This document shows positions 8,289 to 16,042 of a stretch of DNA of 64,000 nucleotides, piece after piece. A program made the translations under genes and the position numbers. The notes below the pieces were generated by a model. The model did not search any database. It had not been told where the DNA came from and was given only the letters and a program-made list of their open reading frames with translations. Origin of the DNA: Oscillospiraceae bacterium. Its GTDB lineage: Bacteria; Bacillota; Clostridia; Oscillospirales; Oscillospiraceae. Position 1 is the first letter of the stretch. The number at the start of each line of letters is the position of its first letter. The stretch spans positions 62,001-126,000 of the forward strand of contig JAGARK010000045.1 of NCBI GenBank assembly GCA_017622295.1, written 5' to 3'.

Positions 8289-8319
8289 GGCCTGCGCTCC
8301 CGTCCGGGGGCTTTTTTTG

Positions 8320-8360
8320 TTGCCTTTTTGGCTTGATATGCTATACTGTTAGCATATCAA
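8320..8360 (+). promoter_or_regulatory. Promoter with overlapping palindromic operator, ProX gene
   Basis: TTGCCT, a 16-base spacer and TATACT form a promoter. The -10 hexamer lies inside a perfect inverted repeat, TTGATATGCTA (8333-8343) and TAGCATATCAA (8350-8360), around six bases. This position would block RNA polymerase if a repressor were bound. The regulator is not identifiable. Confidence 0.6.
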
Positions 8361-8378
8361 AGAAAGAAGGAACCAACT

Positions 8379-8912
8379 ATGGAACTTGTTCAGGGCCGGC
8401 CCGCGAACTGCACTGGGCGGCTGGAAAAGGAAATCCGGGTCTATGATTTCCTGGACGGGCTGGGTATCTCGTATCAGCGCATCGACCACGAGGCAACCAT
8501 GACCATGGAGGCCTGCGCCGCGGTGGACGAGGTGCTGGACGCCACCATCTGCAAAAATCTGCTGCTGTGCAATCGGCAGTGCACAGCTTTTTATCTTCTG
8601 TTGATCCCCGGGGACAAGGTCTTCAAGACCAGTCAGCTGTCCCACCAGATCGGTTCCTCCCGGCTGTCCTTCGCCGCCCCGGAGTATATGGAGCGCTTTC
8701 TCGACATTACTCCGGGTTCTCTGAGCATTCTGGGTCTGATGAATGACACCGAGCATCAGGTGCAGCTGCTCATTGACGAGGACATCCTCAAGGGTGAGTA
8801 TTTTGGCTGCCATCCCTGCATCAACACCTCCTCCCTGCGGCTGAAGACCGCAGACCTGATCCAGACGATCATTCCCGCCATGGGCCACGTGCCCAGAATG
8901 GTGACACTATAA
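8379..8912 (+). CDS. ProX-type prolyl-tRNA deacylase (YbaK/EbsC-like trans-editing protein)
   Basis: This 177-residue single-domain protein matches the YbaK/ProX editing fold, which hydrolyses tRNA-Pro mischarged with alanine or cysteine. Visible family features are the N-terminal VYDFLDGLGISYQRIDHEA segment, KNLLLCNRQ with the conserved lysine, the YLLLIPGDKVFKTSQLS strand-helix segment, GSSRLSFA and the HPCINTSSLRL ending. Length is normal for free-standing ProX (PrdX-like) proteins of Clostridia. It is a single-gene unit with its own promoter, a palindromic operator and a terminator. Confidence 0.88.
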   Translation: MELVQGRPANCTGRLEKEIRVYDFLDGLGISYQRIDHEATMTMEACAAVDEVLDATICKNLLLCNRQCTAFYLLLIPGDKVFKTSQLSHQIGSSRLSFAAPEYMERFLDITPGSLSILGLMNDTEHQVQLLIDEDILKGEYFGCHPCINTSSLRLKTADLIQTIIPAMGHVPRMVTL

Positions 8913-8914
8913 AT

Positions 8915-8949
8915 AAAGGACCTGTTCCCGAGAGAACAGGTCCTTTTTC
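8915..8949. terminator. Bidirectional terminator between the ProX and esterase genes
   Basis: AAAGGACCTGTTC and GAACAGGTCCTTT form the stem, with A and T tracts suitable for the two convergent genes. Confidence 0.85.
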
Positions 8950-8950
8950 G

Positions 8951-9730
8951 TTACTTCATCCACAAAAAGTCCATAAAGGTCGGAACCAGCTTTTCCCAGT
9001 CAGCCTCGCAGTGACCGGCGCCCACCTGACAGTGGAGCTTCACCGCCGCGCCGAGGGATTCGGCATGATCCGCCACCCGCTTGTTCCAGCCGTAGGTCTT
9101 GCTGCTGCGGTCCTCCCGGTCGGGATCCTTGACGCCCCAGGCCTCCCGGGTGCCCCAGGACAGATAGATCCGGGTATCGGGGCTGATGGCACTTTTGCGC
9201 AGATCACTCATCAGGGGCCGCATACAGAAACCGATGGCACTGGAGACGCAGGCGCCCTTGGAAAACCAACGGTTGTAGTGGGCCACCGCGTAAAGGGCCA
9301 TCAGGCCGCCCATGGAGGAGCCGCCGATGGCGGTGCACTCTCGGAAGGGGATGGTCCGGTACTCCCGGTCGATGAAGGGCTTGATCTCGTTTACGATCCA
9401 GTCCATGGTGGCCTCACCTGTGGGCTCGAATATCTCAAACCGGCTGCCCTTGTTGGCAGGGTACGGCAGATATTCGCTGAGCCGCTCCTGGCCCTCATGA
9501 CCGCACTCAATGCCCACCATGATCATCTTCTTGCCCCAATGGTCCAGAAATTCCTTCATGCCCCAGCTCTTGCCGTAGGTGGCGTCCTCGTCGGTGAACA
9601 GATTATGGCCGTCGAAGAAGTACATGACGGGATACCGTTCCCCGGTGTCGTGATAGTCATCGGGCAGGTAAATGTGCAGAGGTCTGTTTTTCCCCTTGGG
9701 GGTATAATTAAAATCGCGTTTGATGATCAT
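8951..9730 (-). CDS. Alpha/beta-hydrolase esterase (esterase D / enterochelin-esterase-like)
   Basis: This 259-residue cytosolic protein has the putative esterase (PF00756) layout. It has an N-terminal LHIYLPDDY beta segment, PVMYFFDGHNLF, and the nucleophile elbow GSSMGG with Ser139. The catalytic His is probably in GAGHCEADW near residue 245, with the acid before it. No signal peptide is present. The ATG after GGAGTGAGTGCC was chosen. A longer frame upstream lacks a ribosome site and crosses the terminator of the neighbouring gene. The substrate cannot be assigned, although the family contains carbohydrate and siderophore ester hydrolases. Confidence 0.85.
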   Translation of the reverse strand: MIIKRDFNYTPKGKNRPLHIYLPDDYHDTGERYPVMYFFDGHNLFTDEDATYGKSWGMKEFLDHWGKKMIMVGIECGHEGQERLSEYLPYPANKGSRFEIFEPTGEATMDWIVNEIKPFIDREYRTIPFRECTAIGGSSMGGLMALYAVAHYNRWFSKGACVSSAIGFCMRPLMSDLRKSAISPDTRIYLSWGTREAWGVKDPDREDRSSKTYGWNKRVADHAESLGAAVKLHCQVGAGHCEADWEKLVPTFMDFLWMK

Positions 9731-9789
9731 GGCACTCACTCCGTTTCGTGATGAATCCATTATAGAGTCCCCGGACAGTCCCGTCAATA

Positions 9790-9828
9790 TAAAAAGCGTC
9801 CCGAAACACTTTCGTTTCGGGACGTTTT
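9790..9828 (-). terminator. Intrinsic terminator of the rlmB/P-type-like operon
   Basis: On the minus strand CGTCCCGAAAC and GTTTCGGGACG flank a six-base loop and lead into CTTTTTAT. Confidence 0.8.
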
Positions 9829-9840
9829 GAATTCCAAAAA

Positions 9841-11865
9841 TCAGATAGCGCGGGTCCACTCGGTAACCAGCAGGCCGGGCACCATCCACACCAGCTGATA
9901 CAGCAGGACATTCAGGGGAGTCAGCAGCTCCACCGCACCCAGCACAGCCAGAGCAGCCATGATCAGCAGACCCAGAATGCCGCCGATGATGTGAATCGTC
10001 AGGCCCAGATTGCAGGCAGTCTTCAGAGCCCGGGCGCCGGTGACGGCGTAGGCCGCGGGAGCCAGACCGTCGTGGGTGGTCAGGGCCAGCACGGACGCTT
10101 CCTCCAGGTTGCTCTTGCGCAGCAGCTCCGCCTTTTCCTCCCGGGTGGGGAATGCCATGCGGCGGGTGTTGACGCCGAACTTCTCCTTCAGGAAGGGACC
10201 GGTGAGCATGAAGTCGTCAGCGGTGATCACCGGGGTCAGGCCGCGGTAGGCGCAGACGGTGGCAAGACCGGAGGCGGAATACTTCATGCGGGTATAGGTG
10301 ATGGCAAACAGGCCGGAGAACTTGCCGTTGATGGCCACGTACACCGCCTGATTGACCATGGTGCCGGCGGGGATCTCAACCCCCATTTCCTGCAGGAACT
10401 GGATGGAGCCCATCAGCACCGTTTCGCCGCAGACTTCACCGCTGATGCCGCCGTTTTCATAGGCCTGAAAATCCTTCACAGGGTACTTGGGGCCGCTGCG
10501 GCTTTCCAGCAGCTGCCGGAAAATGGGCATCAGGCCGCCGCCGTTGACGCAGATCAGGCTGGTGGCATAGGAAATGATCACTTCGGGATCCCGGTCACCG
10601 TAGAACTTGACGCCGTTGAGCTTCACGGAGCCATTGGGGAAAATGTCATGGTCGGCCAGAGGGAATGCAGCCCGGGTACTCAGCTCCTTTACACCCTTCC
10701 AGCTGCAAAGCACGGTGCCCAGACTGTGGAACCGACGCTCCAGCACCGACATGGGCCGGGTGGCAGACACAAAGAAGCTGGCAGGAACCGCCACCAGCAG
10801 CGAAGCGCTGAAGATGCGCAGAGCCATAGACACCCCATGGAGCCAGCCCGCTGCCACGGCAACGATCACGCTCAGCACCAGGGCAATGAAGGCATAGGCA
10901 TTCTGGCGCTTCTCGGGGGCGGAAGGCTCCTGATAATGCTCCATGAAATCCTCAACCTGGCCCTCGCCCCGGAGGATGCCGGGACGGCCGTTCCAATAAT
11001 CGGCCACCTTCACCACACTGTCCAGCCGGATGGCCTTGCGCAGGGTGTCCATCTGGCCCATCTCAGTGCTGCGGCGGTGATAAGTGCTCCACAGCGCCAT
11101 GGTCACCTCCAGGGTGAAGGCGGCGCAGATGGGAACCCGCAGCTCCTGCAGACAGAAAATGCCGTCGGCCACGCAGGCAATCAGAGTGATAAAGAGCATG
11201 GTGTTCAGGCTGAATTTGCCATGGAACAGATCGCTGATGCCGTCGAGGATCTGATTATAGCCCATCAGCGCACCCAGAAGCATGGCAAAAATCTGGCCGA
11301 AGACCATCAGGCGCATTCTGTTTTCGGGAATCATATCCAGCGCATACATGGAGCCGGCGGCGACAGAGACGCCGATGACCACCAGACAGAAGAGGATCGC
11401 CGCCTGGAGCTTGCCCACGCCGATCTCGGTGAGCTCATAATACCGCTTTTCGGGGCCGGCAATGAGCTGACGCTTCAGCTCCCGCAGCCGGGAACGGGGA
11501 CGGAACCGGATGGGCTCCGGCGGGATGTATACGGGCTCAGTCTCTTGCCCGGCAATTTCCTCCGGTTCATCAGCGGCCTGGGCAGGCTCTTCTTCGGGAA
11601 CACTTTCCGGCTCAGCCTCCTGCGCTTCAGAAACTTCGGAAGCTTCTTCCGCTTCCTGGGCCAGTTCTTCGGGCAATTCTTCGGGAACTTCTTCGGTGGG
11701 AGGTACTTCCTCCTCCGGATCCCCGGAAGGAGCTTCCGGTTCCTGCTCCGCCGCTTCGGGCTCAGCGGGCTCCTGCACAGGGGCGGGAGGGGCCTCATTG
11801 CCGCCGAATTCCTTCAGAATGTCTTCCAGATCCAGGGTGCTGAACTCCTTTTCGTTTTCATTCAT
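9841..11865 (-). CDS. Degenerate P-type-ATPase-like membrane protein with acidic N-terminal tail
   Basis: This is a 674-residue protein. Residues 1-115 are a low-complexity tail of Glu, Pro and Ala. Membrane segments follow at about 150-172, 186-203, 220-240, 323-345 and 350-367, with two more at the C terminus. The order of elements resembles heavy-metal P1B ATPases: a helix ending VAVPASF where a CPC motif is usual, then LERRFHSLGTVLCSWKGVKEL, then a cytosolic part ending TTHDGLAPAAYAVTGARAL where GDGINDAPAL is usual. The phosphorylation motif DKTGT is absent, and the equivalent place reads ADHDIFPNG (about 404-412). It is therefore probably not an ion pump. The start follows AGGAGG, 16 bases after rlmB, so the two share an operon. 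Assignment to this superfamily is by pattern only. Confidence 0.55.
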   Translation of the reverse strand: MNENEKEFSTLDLEDILKEFGGNEAPPAPVQEPAEPEAAEQEPEAPSGDPEEEVPPTEEVPEELPEELAQEAEEASEVSEAQEAEPESVPEEEPAQAADEPEEIAGQETEPVYIPPEPIRFRPRSRLRELKRQLIAGPEKRYYELTEIGVGKLQAAILFCLVVIGVSVAAGSMYALDMIPENRMRLMVFGQIFAMLLGALMGYNQILDGISDLFHGKFSLNTMLFITLIACVADGIFCLQELRVPICAAFTLEVTMALWSTYHRRSTEMGQMDTLRKAIRLDSVVKVADYWNGRPGILRGEGQVEDFMEHYQEPSAPEKRQNAYAFIALVLSVIVAVAAGWLHGVSMALRIFSASLLVAVPASFFVSATRPMSVLERRFHSLGTVLCSWKGVKELSTRAAFPLADHDIFPNGSVKLNGVKFYGDRDPEVIISYATSLICVNGGGLMPIFRQLLESRSGPKYPVKDFQAYENGGISGEVCGETVLMGSIQFLQEMGVEIPAGTMVNQAVYVAINGKFSGLFAITYTRMKYSASGLATVCAYRGLTPVITADDFMLTGPFLKEKFGVNTRRMAFPTREEKAELLRKSNLEEASVLALTTHDGLAPAAYAVTGARALKTACNLGLTIHIIGGILGLLIMAALAVLGAVELLTPLNVLLYQLVWMVPGLLVTEWTRAI

Positions 11866-11881
11866 GGTGTTTCCTCCTGGG

Positions 11882-12700
11882 TTAACCCAGCCGCTGACGT
11901 ACCGCCTCGTAAAGGAGAATGGATGCAGCAGCAGACGCGTTCAGGGACGTAATACGGCCCTTCATGGGGATGTGGACCAGCATGTCGCAGTTCTTGCGGA
12001 CCAGCTGGCTCATGCCGTCGCCCTCGTTGCCGATGACGATGGCGGCGGGACCGGTAAGGTCCGCCTTGTACATGGGCACGGAGCCTTCGGCTGCGGTACC
12101 GAAAACCCAGACGCCCTTTTCCTTCAGCTCATTGATGGCGTTGTTGATGTTGGTCACCCGGGCCACCTTCATGTACTCCACCGCACCGGCGGAGGCCTTG
12201 GCTACGGTGGCGGTCAGGCCCACACTGCGGCGCTTGGGGATAATGACGCCATGGGCACCGGCGCACTCGGCGCTTCTCATGATGGCACCCAGATTGTGGG
12301 GGTCGCTGAGCTCATCGCAGATGACGATCAGGGCGTTTTCACCCCGGGAGGCAGCTTCCTCCAGAATATCGTCGATGGTGTAATAGTCGTGGGCGGCAAC
12401 CAGGGCGATGATGCCCTGATGGGACCGGGTGGTGGACATCTGGTCCAGCTTCCGGCGGTCCACGGGGACGATGACGGCGCCGGCCTCCTTGGCCTGGGCG
12501 GCCAGACGCTGGAGCGCCCGGTCGGTGTCACCGTCTGCAACAAAAACTTTATCGATGGTACGTCCGCTCTTGAGAGCTTCGGTCAGAGCATTGCGGCCTT
12601 CAATCTGGCCTTCGACCTCCTCCACGGGAGCCTGACGCTCCGCGAAGCGGTCAGCCCGGCGGGCATGGTCTCTTCCCGGCACGCGACGTTTTTCGTTCAT
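11882..12700 (-). CDS. rlmB: 23S rRNA (guanosine-2'-O-)-methyltransferase RlmB (SpoU/TrmH family)
   Basis: This 272-residue enzyme of the SPOUT class methylates the ribose of a 23S rRNA guanosine (G2251 in E. coli numbering). An N-terminal substrate-binding domain begins at EVEGQIEGRNALTEALKSG. The knotted catalytic domain shows the three SpoU motifs: CDELSDPHNLGAIMRSAECAG, IVIGNEGDGM and IPMKGRITSLNASAAASILLYEA. The ATG preceding NEKRRVPGRD is nine bases after GGAG. An earlier in-frame ATG would overlap the ribosome site. An Arg/Asp-rich leader peptide of about 25 residues precedes the domain, common in clostridial RlmB. It is the first gene of an operon with the P-type-ATPase-like protein. 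Confidence 0.93.
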   Translation of the reverse strand: MNEKRRVPGRDHARRADRFAERQAPVEEVEGQIEGRNALTEALKSGRTIDKVFVADGDTDRALQRLAAQAKEAGAVIVPVDRRKLDQMSTTRSHQGIIALVAAHDYYTIDDILEEAASRGENALIVICDELSDPHNLGAIMRSAECAGAHGVIIPKRRSVGLTATVAKASAGAVEYMKVARVTNINNAINELKEKGVWVFGTAAEGSVPMYKADLTGPAAIVIGNEGDGMSQLVRKNCDMLVHIPMKGRITSLNASAAASILLYEAVRQRLG

Positions 12701-12761
12701 GGTATTCATCTCCAAATCAGTAATATCCAAGGGCTGTCAGCGCATACCTATGGATTATCGT

Positions 12762-12790
12762 ATTATATCAGATTTTCCGCAATAAGACAA
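12762..12790 (-). promoter_or_regulatory. Sigma-A promoter of the rlmB operon
   Basis: TTGTCT, a 17-base spacer and TATAAT read on the minus strand, about 60 bases before the rlmB start. Confidence 0.75.
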
Positions 12791-12819
12791 CAGCTTTTTT
12801 CGGAAGGGCCAAAACGCAA

Positions 12820-12852
12820 AAAGCCGGAGAAGCTCAGGGCTTCTCCGGTTTT
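12820..12852 (-). terminator. Terminator overlapping the DUF1836 stop codon
   Basis: AACCGGAGAAGCC and GGCTTCTCCGG pair with the stop codon in the loop. A T tract follows on the minus strand, so the last codons of the gene form part of the terminator stem. Confidence 0.75.
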
Positions 12853-13373
12853 GTTTCTTCTCTTTCTTCTGCCATGGCCTGAAAGCACTTATTCAGATAT
12901 ACTTTCTGGGAAAGGGCAATGATGGTGTTGCGCAGCATGACCTTCTCGTCGGAGGAATCCATGCCCACATTGTCCAGCACGTCCTTCAGCTCGAAGACGA
13001 AATACAGCATGTTTTCCAGCTCATCGCAGAAATAGTCGTAGGCCCGCTGGGCAGTATAGGTCTGCTTCTGCAGCTCGATAAACAGAGCGATATTGTCAAG
13101 ACTCAGCACGTTTTTCGCCAGAGCGATGAAGATCAGGTAGGCGATCTGCTCCCGGTCGTACTGCTTCTTCACAGGATTGGAAATCAGATGCTTCTTGACA
13201 TAATTGGAGATCATGGAAGAGGAGATGCAGCCCTCCTGAAGCGGGTCCAGATACTGCGCGATGTATTTGGTTGTCTGCTCCAGATACAGTCCCACCGAGG
13301 GAATCTCATGATACCGGGGCAGCCGGAAATCCCGGACCGAGGACGCGATTTTTTCTTTACAGCGGTCTGTCAT
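12834..13373 (-). CDS. DUF1836 domain protein (YkrK-like putative regulator)
   Basis: This 179-residue protein matches the DUF1836 (PF08876) pattern: FRLPRYHEIPSVGLYLEQTTKYIAQYL, then ISSSMISNYVKKHLI, which has the look of a MerR/winged-helix recognition helix, then YDREQIAYLIFIALAKNVLSLDNI. Relatives such as B. subtilis YkrK are DNA-binding regulators, one of them controlling a membrane protease gene. The C-terminal half is helical and without further motifs. The gene has its own consensus promoter and is divergent from the DegV gene, so it may regulate the shared intergenic region (inference). Confidence 0.8.
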   Translation of the reverse strand: MTDRCKEKIASSVRDFRLPRYHEIPSVGLYLEQTTKYIAQYLDPLQEGCISSSMISNYVKKHLISNPVKKQYDREQIAYLIFIALAKNVLSLDNIALFIELQKQTYTAQRAYDYFCDELENMLYFVFELKDVLDNVGMDSSDEKVMLRNTIIALSQKVYLNKCFQAMAEEREETKPEKP

Positions 13374-13392
13374 AGTTTTATCACCACGCTAC

Positions 13393-13421
13393 ATTATAGC
13401 GAAACCAAAACCCGATGTCAA
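13393..13421 (-). promoter_or_regulatory. Consensus sigma-A promoter of the DUF1836 gene
   Basis: TTGACA, 17 bases and TATAAT read on the minus strand, 20 bases before the start codon. Confidence 0.88.
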
Positions 13422-13429
13422 CCTGCGGC

Positions 13430-13458
13430 TTGACTTCATAAACGTTGTCTGATACAAT
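13430..13458 (+). promoter_or_regulatory. Sigma-A promoter of the DegV-family gene
   Basis: TTGACT, 17 bases and TACAAT. It lies back to back with the DUF1836 promoter, nine bases apart. Confidence 0.75.
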
Positions 13459-13460
13459 AT

Positions 13461-13483
13461 TATCGGTTTTCCAAAAACCGATA
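13461..13483 (+). promoter_or_regulatory. Palindrome at the DegV transcription start, candidate operator
   Basis: TATCGGTTTT and AAAACCGATA form a perfect 10-base inverted repeat with a three-base centre, starting three bases after the -10 hexamer. It could be an operator or a stabilising 5' hairpin. Confidence 0.5.
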
Positions 13484-13511
13484 TATTTCACCAGAATTCG
13501 AGGTTATTGCC

Positions 13512-14372
13512 ATGCCTTTTATGATCGTCGCAGACTCCTCTGCCAATATTCTGTCCATGGGTGATCCCAATTACACCACCGTCCCCATGAAGATCGTCGC
13601 CGCCAGGGAATATGTGGACAACACCGCTCTGGACCTGGCAGGCATGGTTCAGGACCTGAAGCACCACAAGGGCAAGTCCGGCTCCTCATGCCCCAATGTC
13701 AGCGAATGGCTGGAAGCCTTCGGTGACAGCGAATGCGTTTTCGGCATCACCATCACCAAGCATCTGTCCGGCAGCTACAACGCAGCCCATCAGGCCGCTG
13801 AAACCTATATGGAAGAGCATCCCGGCAGAAAAGCCTTCATCATCGACTCCCTTTCCACCGGCCCGGAGATGATGATGATCGTCGACAAGATCCGCCAGTG
13901 CGAAGCCGCCGGCTGCGATTTTGAGACCACCAGGGCACAGGTTCTGGATTACTCTAACCACAACCACACCCTCTTCTGCCTGGAATCCATGACCAACCTG
14001 GCCCGCAACGGCCGCGTCAATCCCGCCGTAGCAAAAATAGCCGGTATGCTGGGCATCCGGGTGGTTGGCGACGTCAAGGGCGGTCAGATCACCCCCGTTC
14101 ACAAGCCCCGGGGTGCCAGGAAGGCTACCCAGGCGCTGCTGGAAATGATCAAGGAGCGGGGCTTCAAAGACGGCAACCTGCTGCGGATCGCCCACTGCTT
14201 CGGTGGGGAGGCAGCCTACGCCCTTCGGGATGCGGTTCTGGCGGACTTCCCCAACACCCGCTTCATTCTGGAGCCCACCACTGCCCTGTGCAGCTTCTAT
14301 GCCGAGGCCGGCGGTCTGATCATCGGCTTTGAGGGTGACTTCAACGCAGAAAACGACAACACCAAGTTCTGA
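13512..14372 (+). CDS. DegV family fatty-acid-binding protein
   Basis: This 286-residue protein belongs to the DegV/FakB family, which binds a single fatty acid between two lobes and presents it to the kinase FakA. Visible family features are the N-terminal IVADSSANI segment (the family DSSAD/CDL position), GKSGSSCPNVSEWLEAF, FGITITKHLSGSYNAA with the conserved Thr/Ser cluster, and IDSLSTGPEMMMIV. The SGSY region corresponds to the lipid-head binding loop. No fakA partner lies in the window. The gene is monocistronic between its promoter and terminator. Confidence 0.88.
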   Translation: MPFMIVADSSANILSMGDPNYTTVPMKIVAAREYVDNTALDLAGMVQDLKHHKGKSGSSCPNVSEWLEAFGDSECVFGITITKHLSGSYNAAHQAAETYMEEHPGRKAFIIDSLSTGPEMMMIVDKIRQCEAAGCDFETTRAQVLDYSNHNHTLFCLESMTNLARNGRVNPAVAKIAGMLGIRVVGDVKGGQITPVHKPRGARKATQALLEMIKERGFKDGNLLRIAHCFGGEAAYALRDAVLADFPNTRFILEPTTALCSFYAEAGGLIIGFEGDFNAENDNTKF

Positions 14373-14379
14373 GATACCT

Positions 14380-14406
14380 GCGGCGGCCCACGGGCCGCCG
14401 CTTTCT
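14380..14406 (+). terminator. Intrinsic terminator after the DegV gene
   Basis: GCGGCGGCCC and GGGCCGCCGC with a short loop, followed by TTTCT. Confidence 0.75.
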
Positions 14407-14492
14407 GCGCCCATTTTCCGGTGGAAAACCGCCGGCGAGTATGGTATAGTAGGTACCAGTAGAATGCATCTTACAGAAATAGGAGGCCCCAT

Positions 14493-15788
14493 ATGCTGCC
14501 TGAAGCTTTTCTTGAGAGAATGAAGACCCAGCTGGGTGATGAATATGATGATTTCCTCTTGAGTCTGGAGCGGCCCCGGGCGGTGGCGCTGCGGTTCAAT
14601 CCCCTGAAGGGTGACGAACCTGCCCTGCCCTTCGTCGCAGCGAGCGTCCCCTGGGAGCCCCGGGGATTTTACTACGATCCCACAGCCCGGCCCGGTCTGC
14701 ACACTTACCACGAGGCAGGCGTATACTACTTACAGGAGGCCAGCGCCATGGCCCCCGTGGCGCTGCTGGATCCCCAGCCCGGCGAACGGGTCTGCGACCT
14801 CTGCGCCGCTCCCGGCGGAAAAACCACCCAGATTGCCGGCCGGATGATGGGTGAGGGCTTCCTGCTGTGCAATGAGATCAATCCCAAGCGGGCAAAGATC
14901 CTGTCGCGGAACATTGAGCGCATGGGCGTTTCCAACGCGCTTGTGACCAACGAGCATCCCGCAGTGCTGGCCGACCGGTTCCCCGGAGCCTTCGACCGGG
15001 TGCTCATCGACGCCCCCTGCTCCGGCGAGGGCATGTTCCGCAAGGAAGAGGCCGCCGTCACCGACTGGAGCCAGGAGACCGTGGAAATGTGCGCCCGGCG
15101 TCAGGCGGAGATCCTCCACTCCGGTGCCCGGATGGTCCGCCCCGGCGGACGGCTGGTCTACTCCACCTGCACCTTCGCTCCCGAGGAAGACGAGATGGCC
15201 GTTGCGCAGTTTCTGGCAACTCATCCGGAATTTGAACCCGAGGTCATAGAAGCTCCCTGGTTTGAGCCCGCACCCAACGGCGGCTACCGGCTCTGGCCCC
15301 ATAAGCTCCTGGGCGAGGGCCACTTCGCCGCAGTGCTGCGCAGAAAAGGCGACGAGGAATGCGAATTTACGCCTTCCCAGAGTGAAAAGCTCCCCAAGGA
15401 ATGGCTGGCCTTTGCCAAAGAGCTGGGCATCACCCTGCCCGCGGGCAAGGCGATTTCCTTTGGCCGCAGCCTTTACTGGGCCCCCACCGGGATGCCGGAG
15501 CTGAAAAAGCTGAAGGTGGAGCGCCCGGGCCTGGAGCTGGGCATCATGAAAAAAGACCGCTTCGAGCCGTCCCACGCCCTGGCCCTGTGGCTGAAGGATT
15601 GTATAAACGTTCAGGACTTCGCCCCCGACAGCCGGGAAATGGATGCCTATATCCACGGCAACGTAGTTCCCTCCGACAAAAAAGGCTGGTGTCTGGTCAC
15701 CGCCGGGGGCTACTCCATCGGCTGGGGCAAGGGCGACGGAACCGTGCTGAAGAATCACTACCCCAAGGGACTGCGCAGACTGGGATAG
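14493..15788 (+). CDS. rsmF: RsmF-type rRNA (cytosine-5)-methyltransferase
   Basis: This 431-residue enzyme is of the NOL1/NOP2/Sun class and makes 5-methylcytosine in 16S rRNA. The SAM-binding site is CDLCAAPGGKTTQIA. The two catalytic cysteines are visible as Cys176 in DAPCSGEGMFRK and Cys226 in VYSTCTFAPEEDE. The C-terminal part (from about residue 270) matches the RsmF-specific C-terminal region with a PUA-like end (DAYIHGNVV, SIGWGKGDGTVLKNHYPKGLRR). The ATG follows AGGAGGCCCCAT. A weak -10 TATAGT lies about 40 bases upstream. The exact target cytosine cannot be told from sequence. Confidence 0.92.
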   Translation: MLPEAFLERMKTQLGDEYDDFLLSLERPRAVALRFNPLKGDEPALPFVAASVPWEPRGFYYDPTARPGLHTYHEAGVYYLQEASAMAPVALLDPQPGERVCDLCAAPGGKTTQIAGRMMGEGFLLCNEINPKRAKILSRNIERMGVSNALVTNEHPAVLADRFPGAFDRVLIDAPCSGEGMFRKEEAAVTDWSQETVEMCARRQAEILHSGARMVRPGGRLVYSTCTFAPEEDEMAVAQFLATHPEFEPEVIEAPWFEPAPNGGYRLWPHKLLGEGHFAAVLRRKGDEECEFTPSQSEKLPKEWLAFAKELGITLPAGKAISFGRSLYWAPTGMPELKKLKVERPGLELGIMKKDRFEPSHALALWLKDCINVQDFAPDSREMDAYIHGNVVPSDKKGWCLVTAGGYSIGWGKGDGTVLKNHYPKGLRRLG

Positions 15789-15795
15789 GTCACAG

Positions 15796-15926
15796 TACAA
15801 TGCAAATTTCAAAATGCAAAATGCAGAATTATGGTGTGCACAGAGCGTACCATTCAAATTCTTTTCAAAAAACTCCTCATTTTTGCATTTTGCATTCAGC
15901 ATTCTGCATTTCGGGCACCTGCCCGA
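15796..15926 (-). repeat. Dispersed repeat, copy B (reverse orientation, ends incomplete)
   Basis: Read on the minus strand it matches copy A: ATCGGGCAGGTGCCCGAAATGCAG, AATGCAAAAT..GAGGAGTTTT, GCACACCATAATTCTGCAT. The TIR sequence itself is missing at the outer end. CGGGCA/TGCCCG forms a small hairpin. Confidence 0.65.
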
Positions 15927-15947
15927 TGGCCCTTCCAGATTTTGGAC

Positions 15948-15976
15948 TTTACATAATCCGGATGTTGTGCTATAAT
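15948..15976 (+). promoter_or_regulatory. Sigma-A promoter of murA
   Basis: TTTACA, 17 bases and TATAAT, about 65 bases before the TTG start codon and just outside repeat copy B. Confidence 0.8.
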
Positions 15977-16042
15977 ACACAAGCTTATGTAAAGTGAGTC
16001 AGTACACCCAACCCCCAAATCATCGCAAGGAGAGGATATTCC

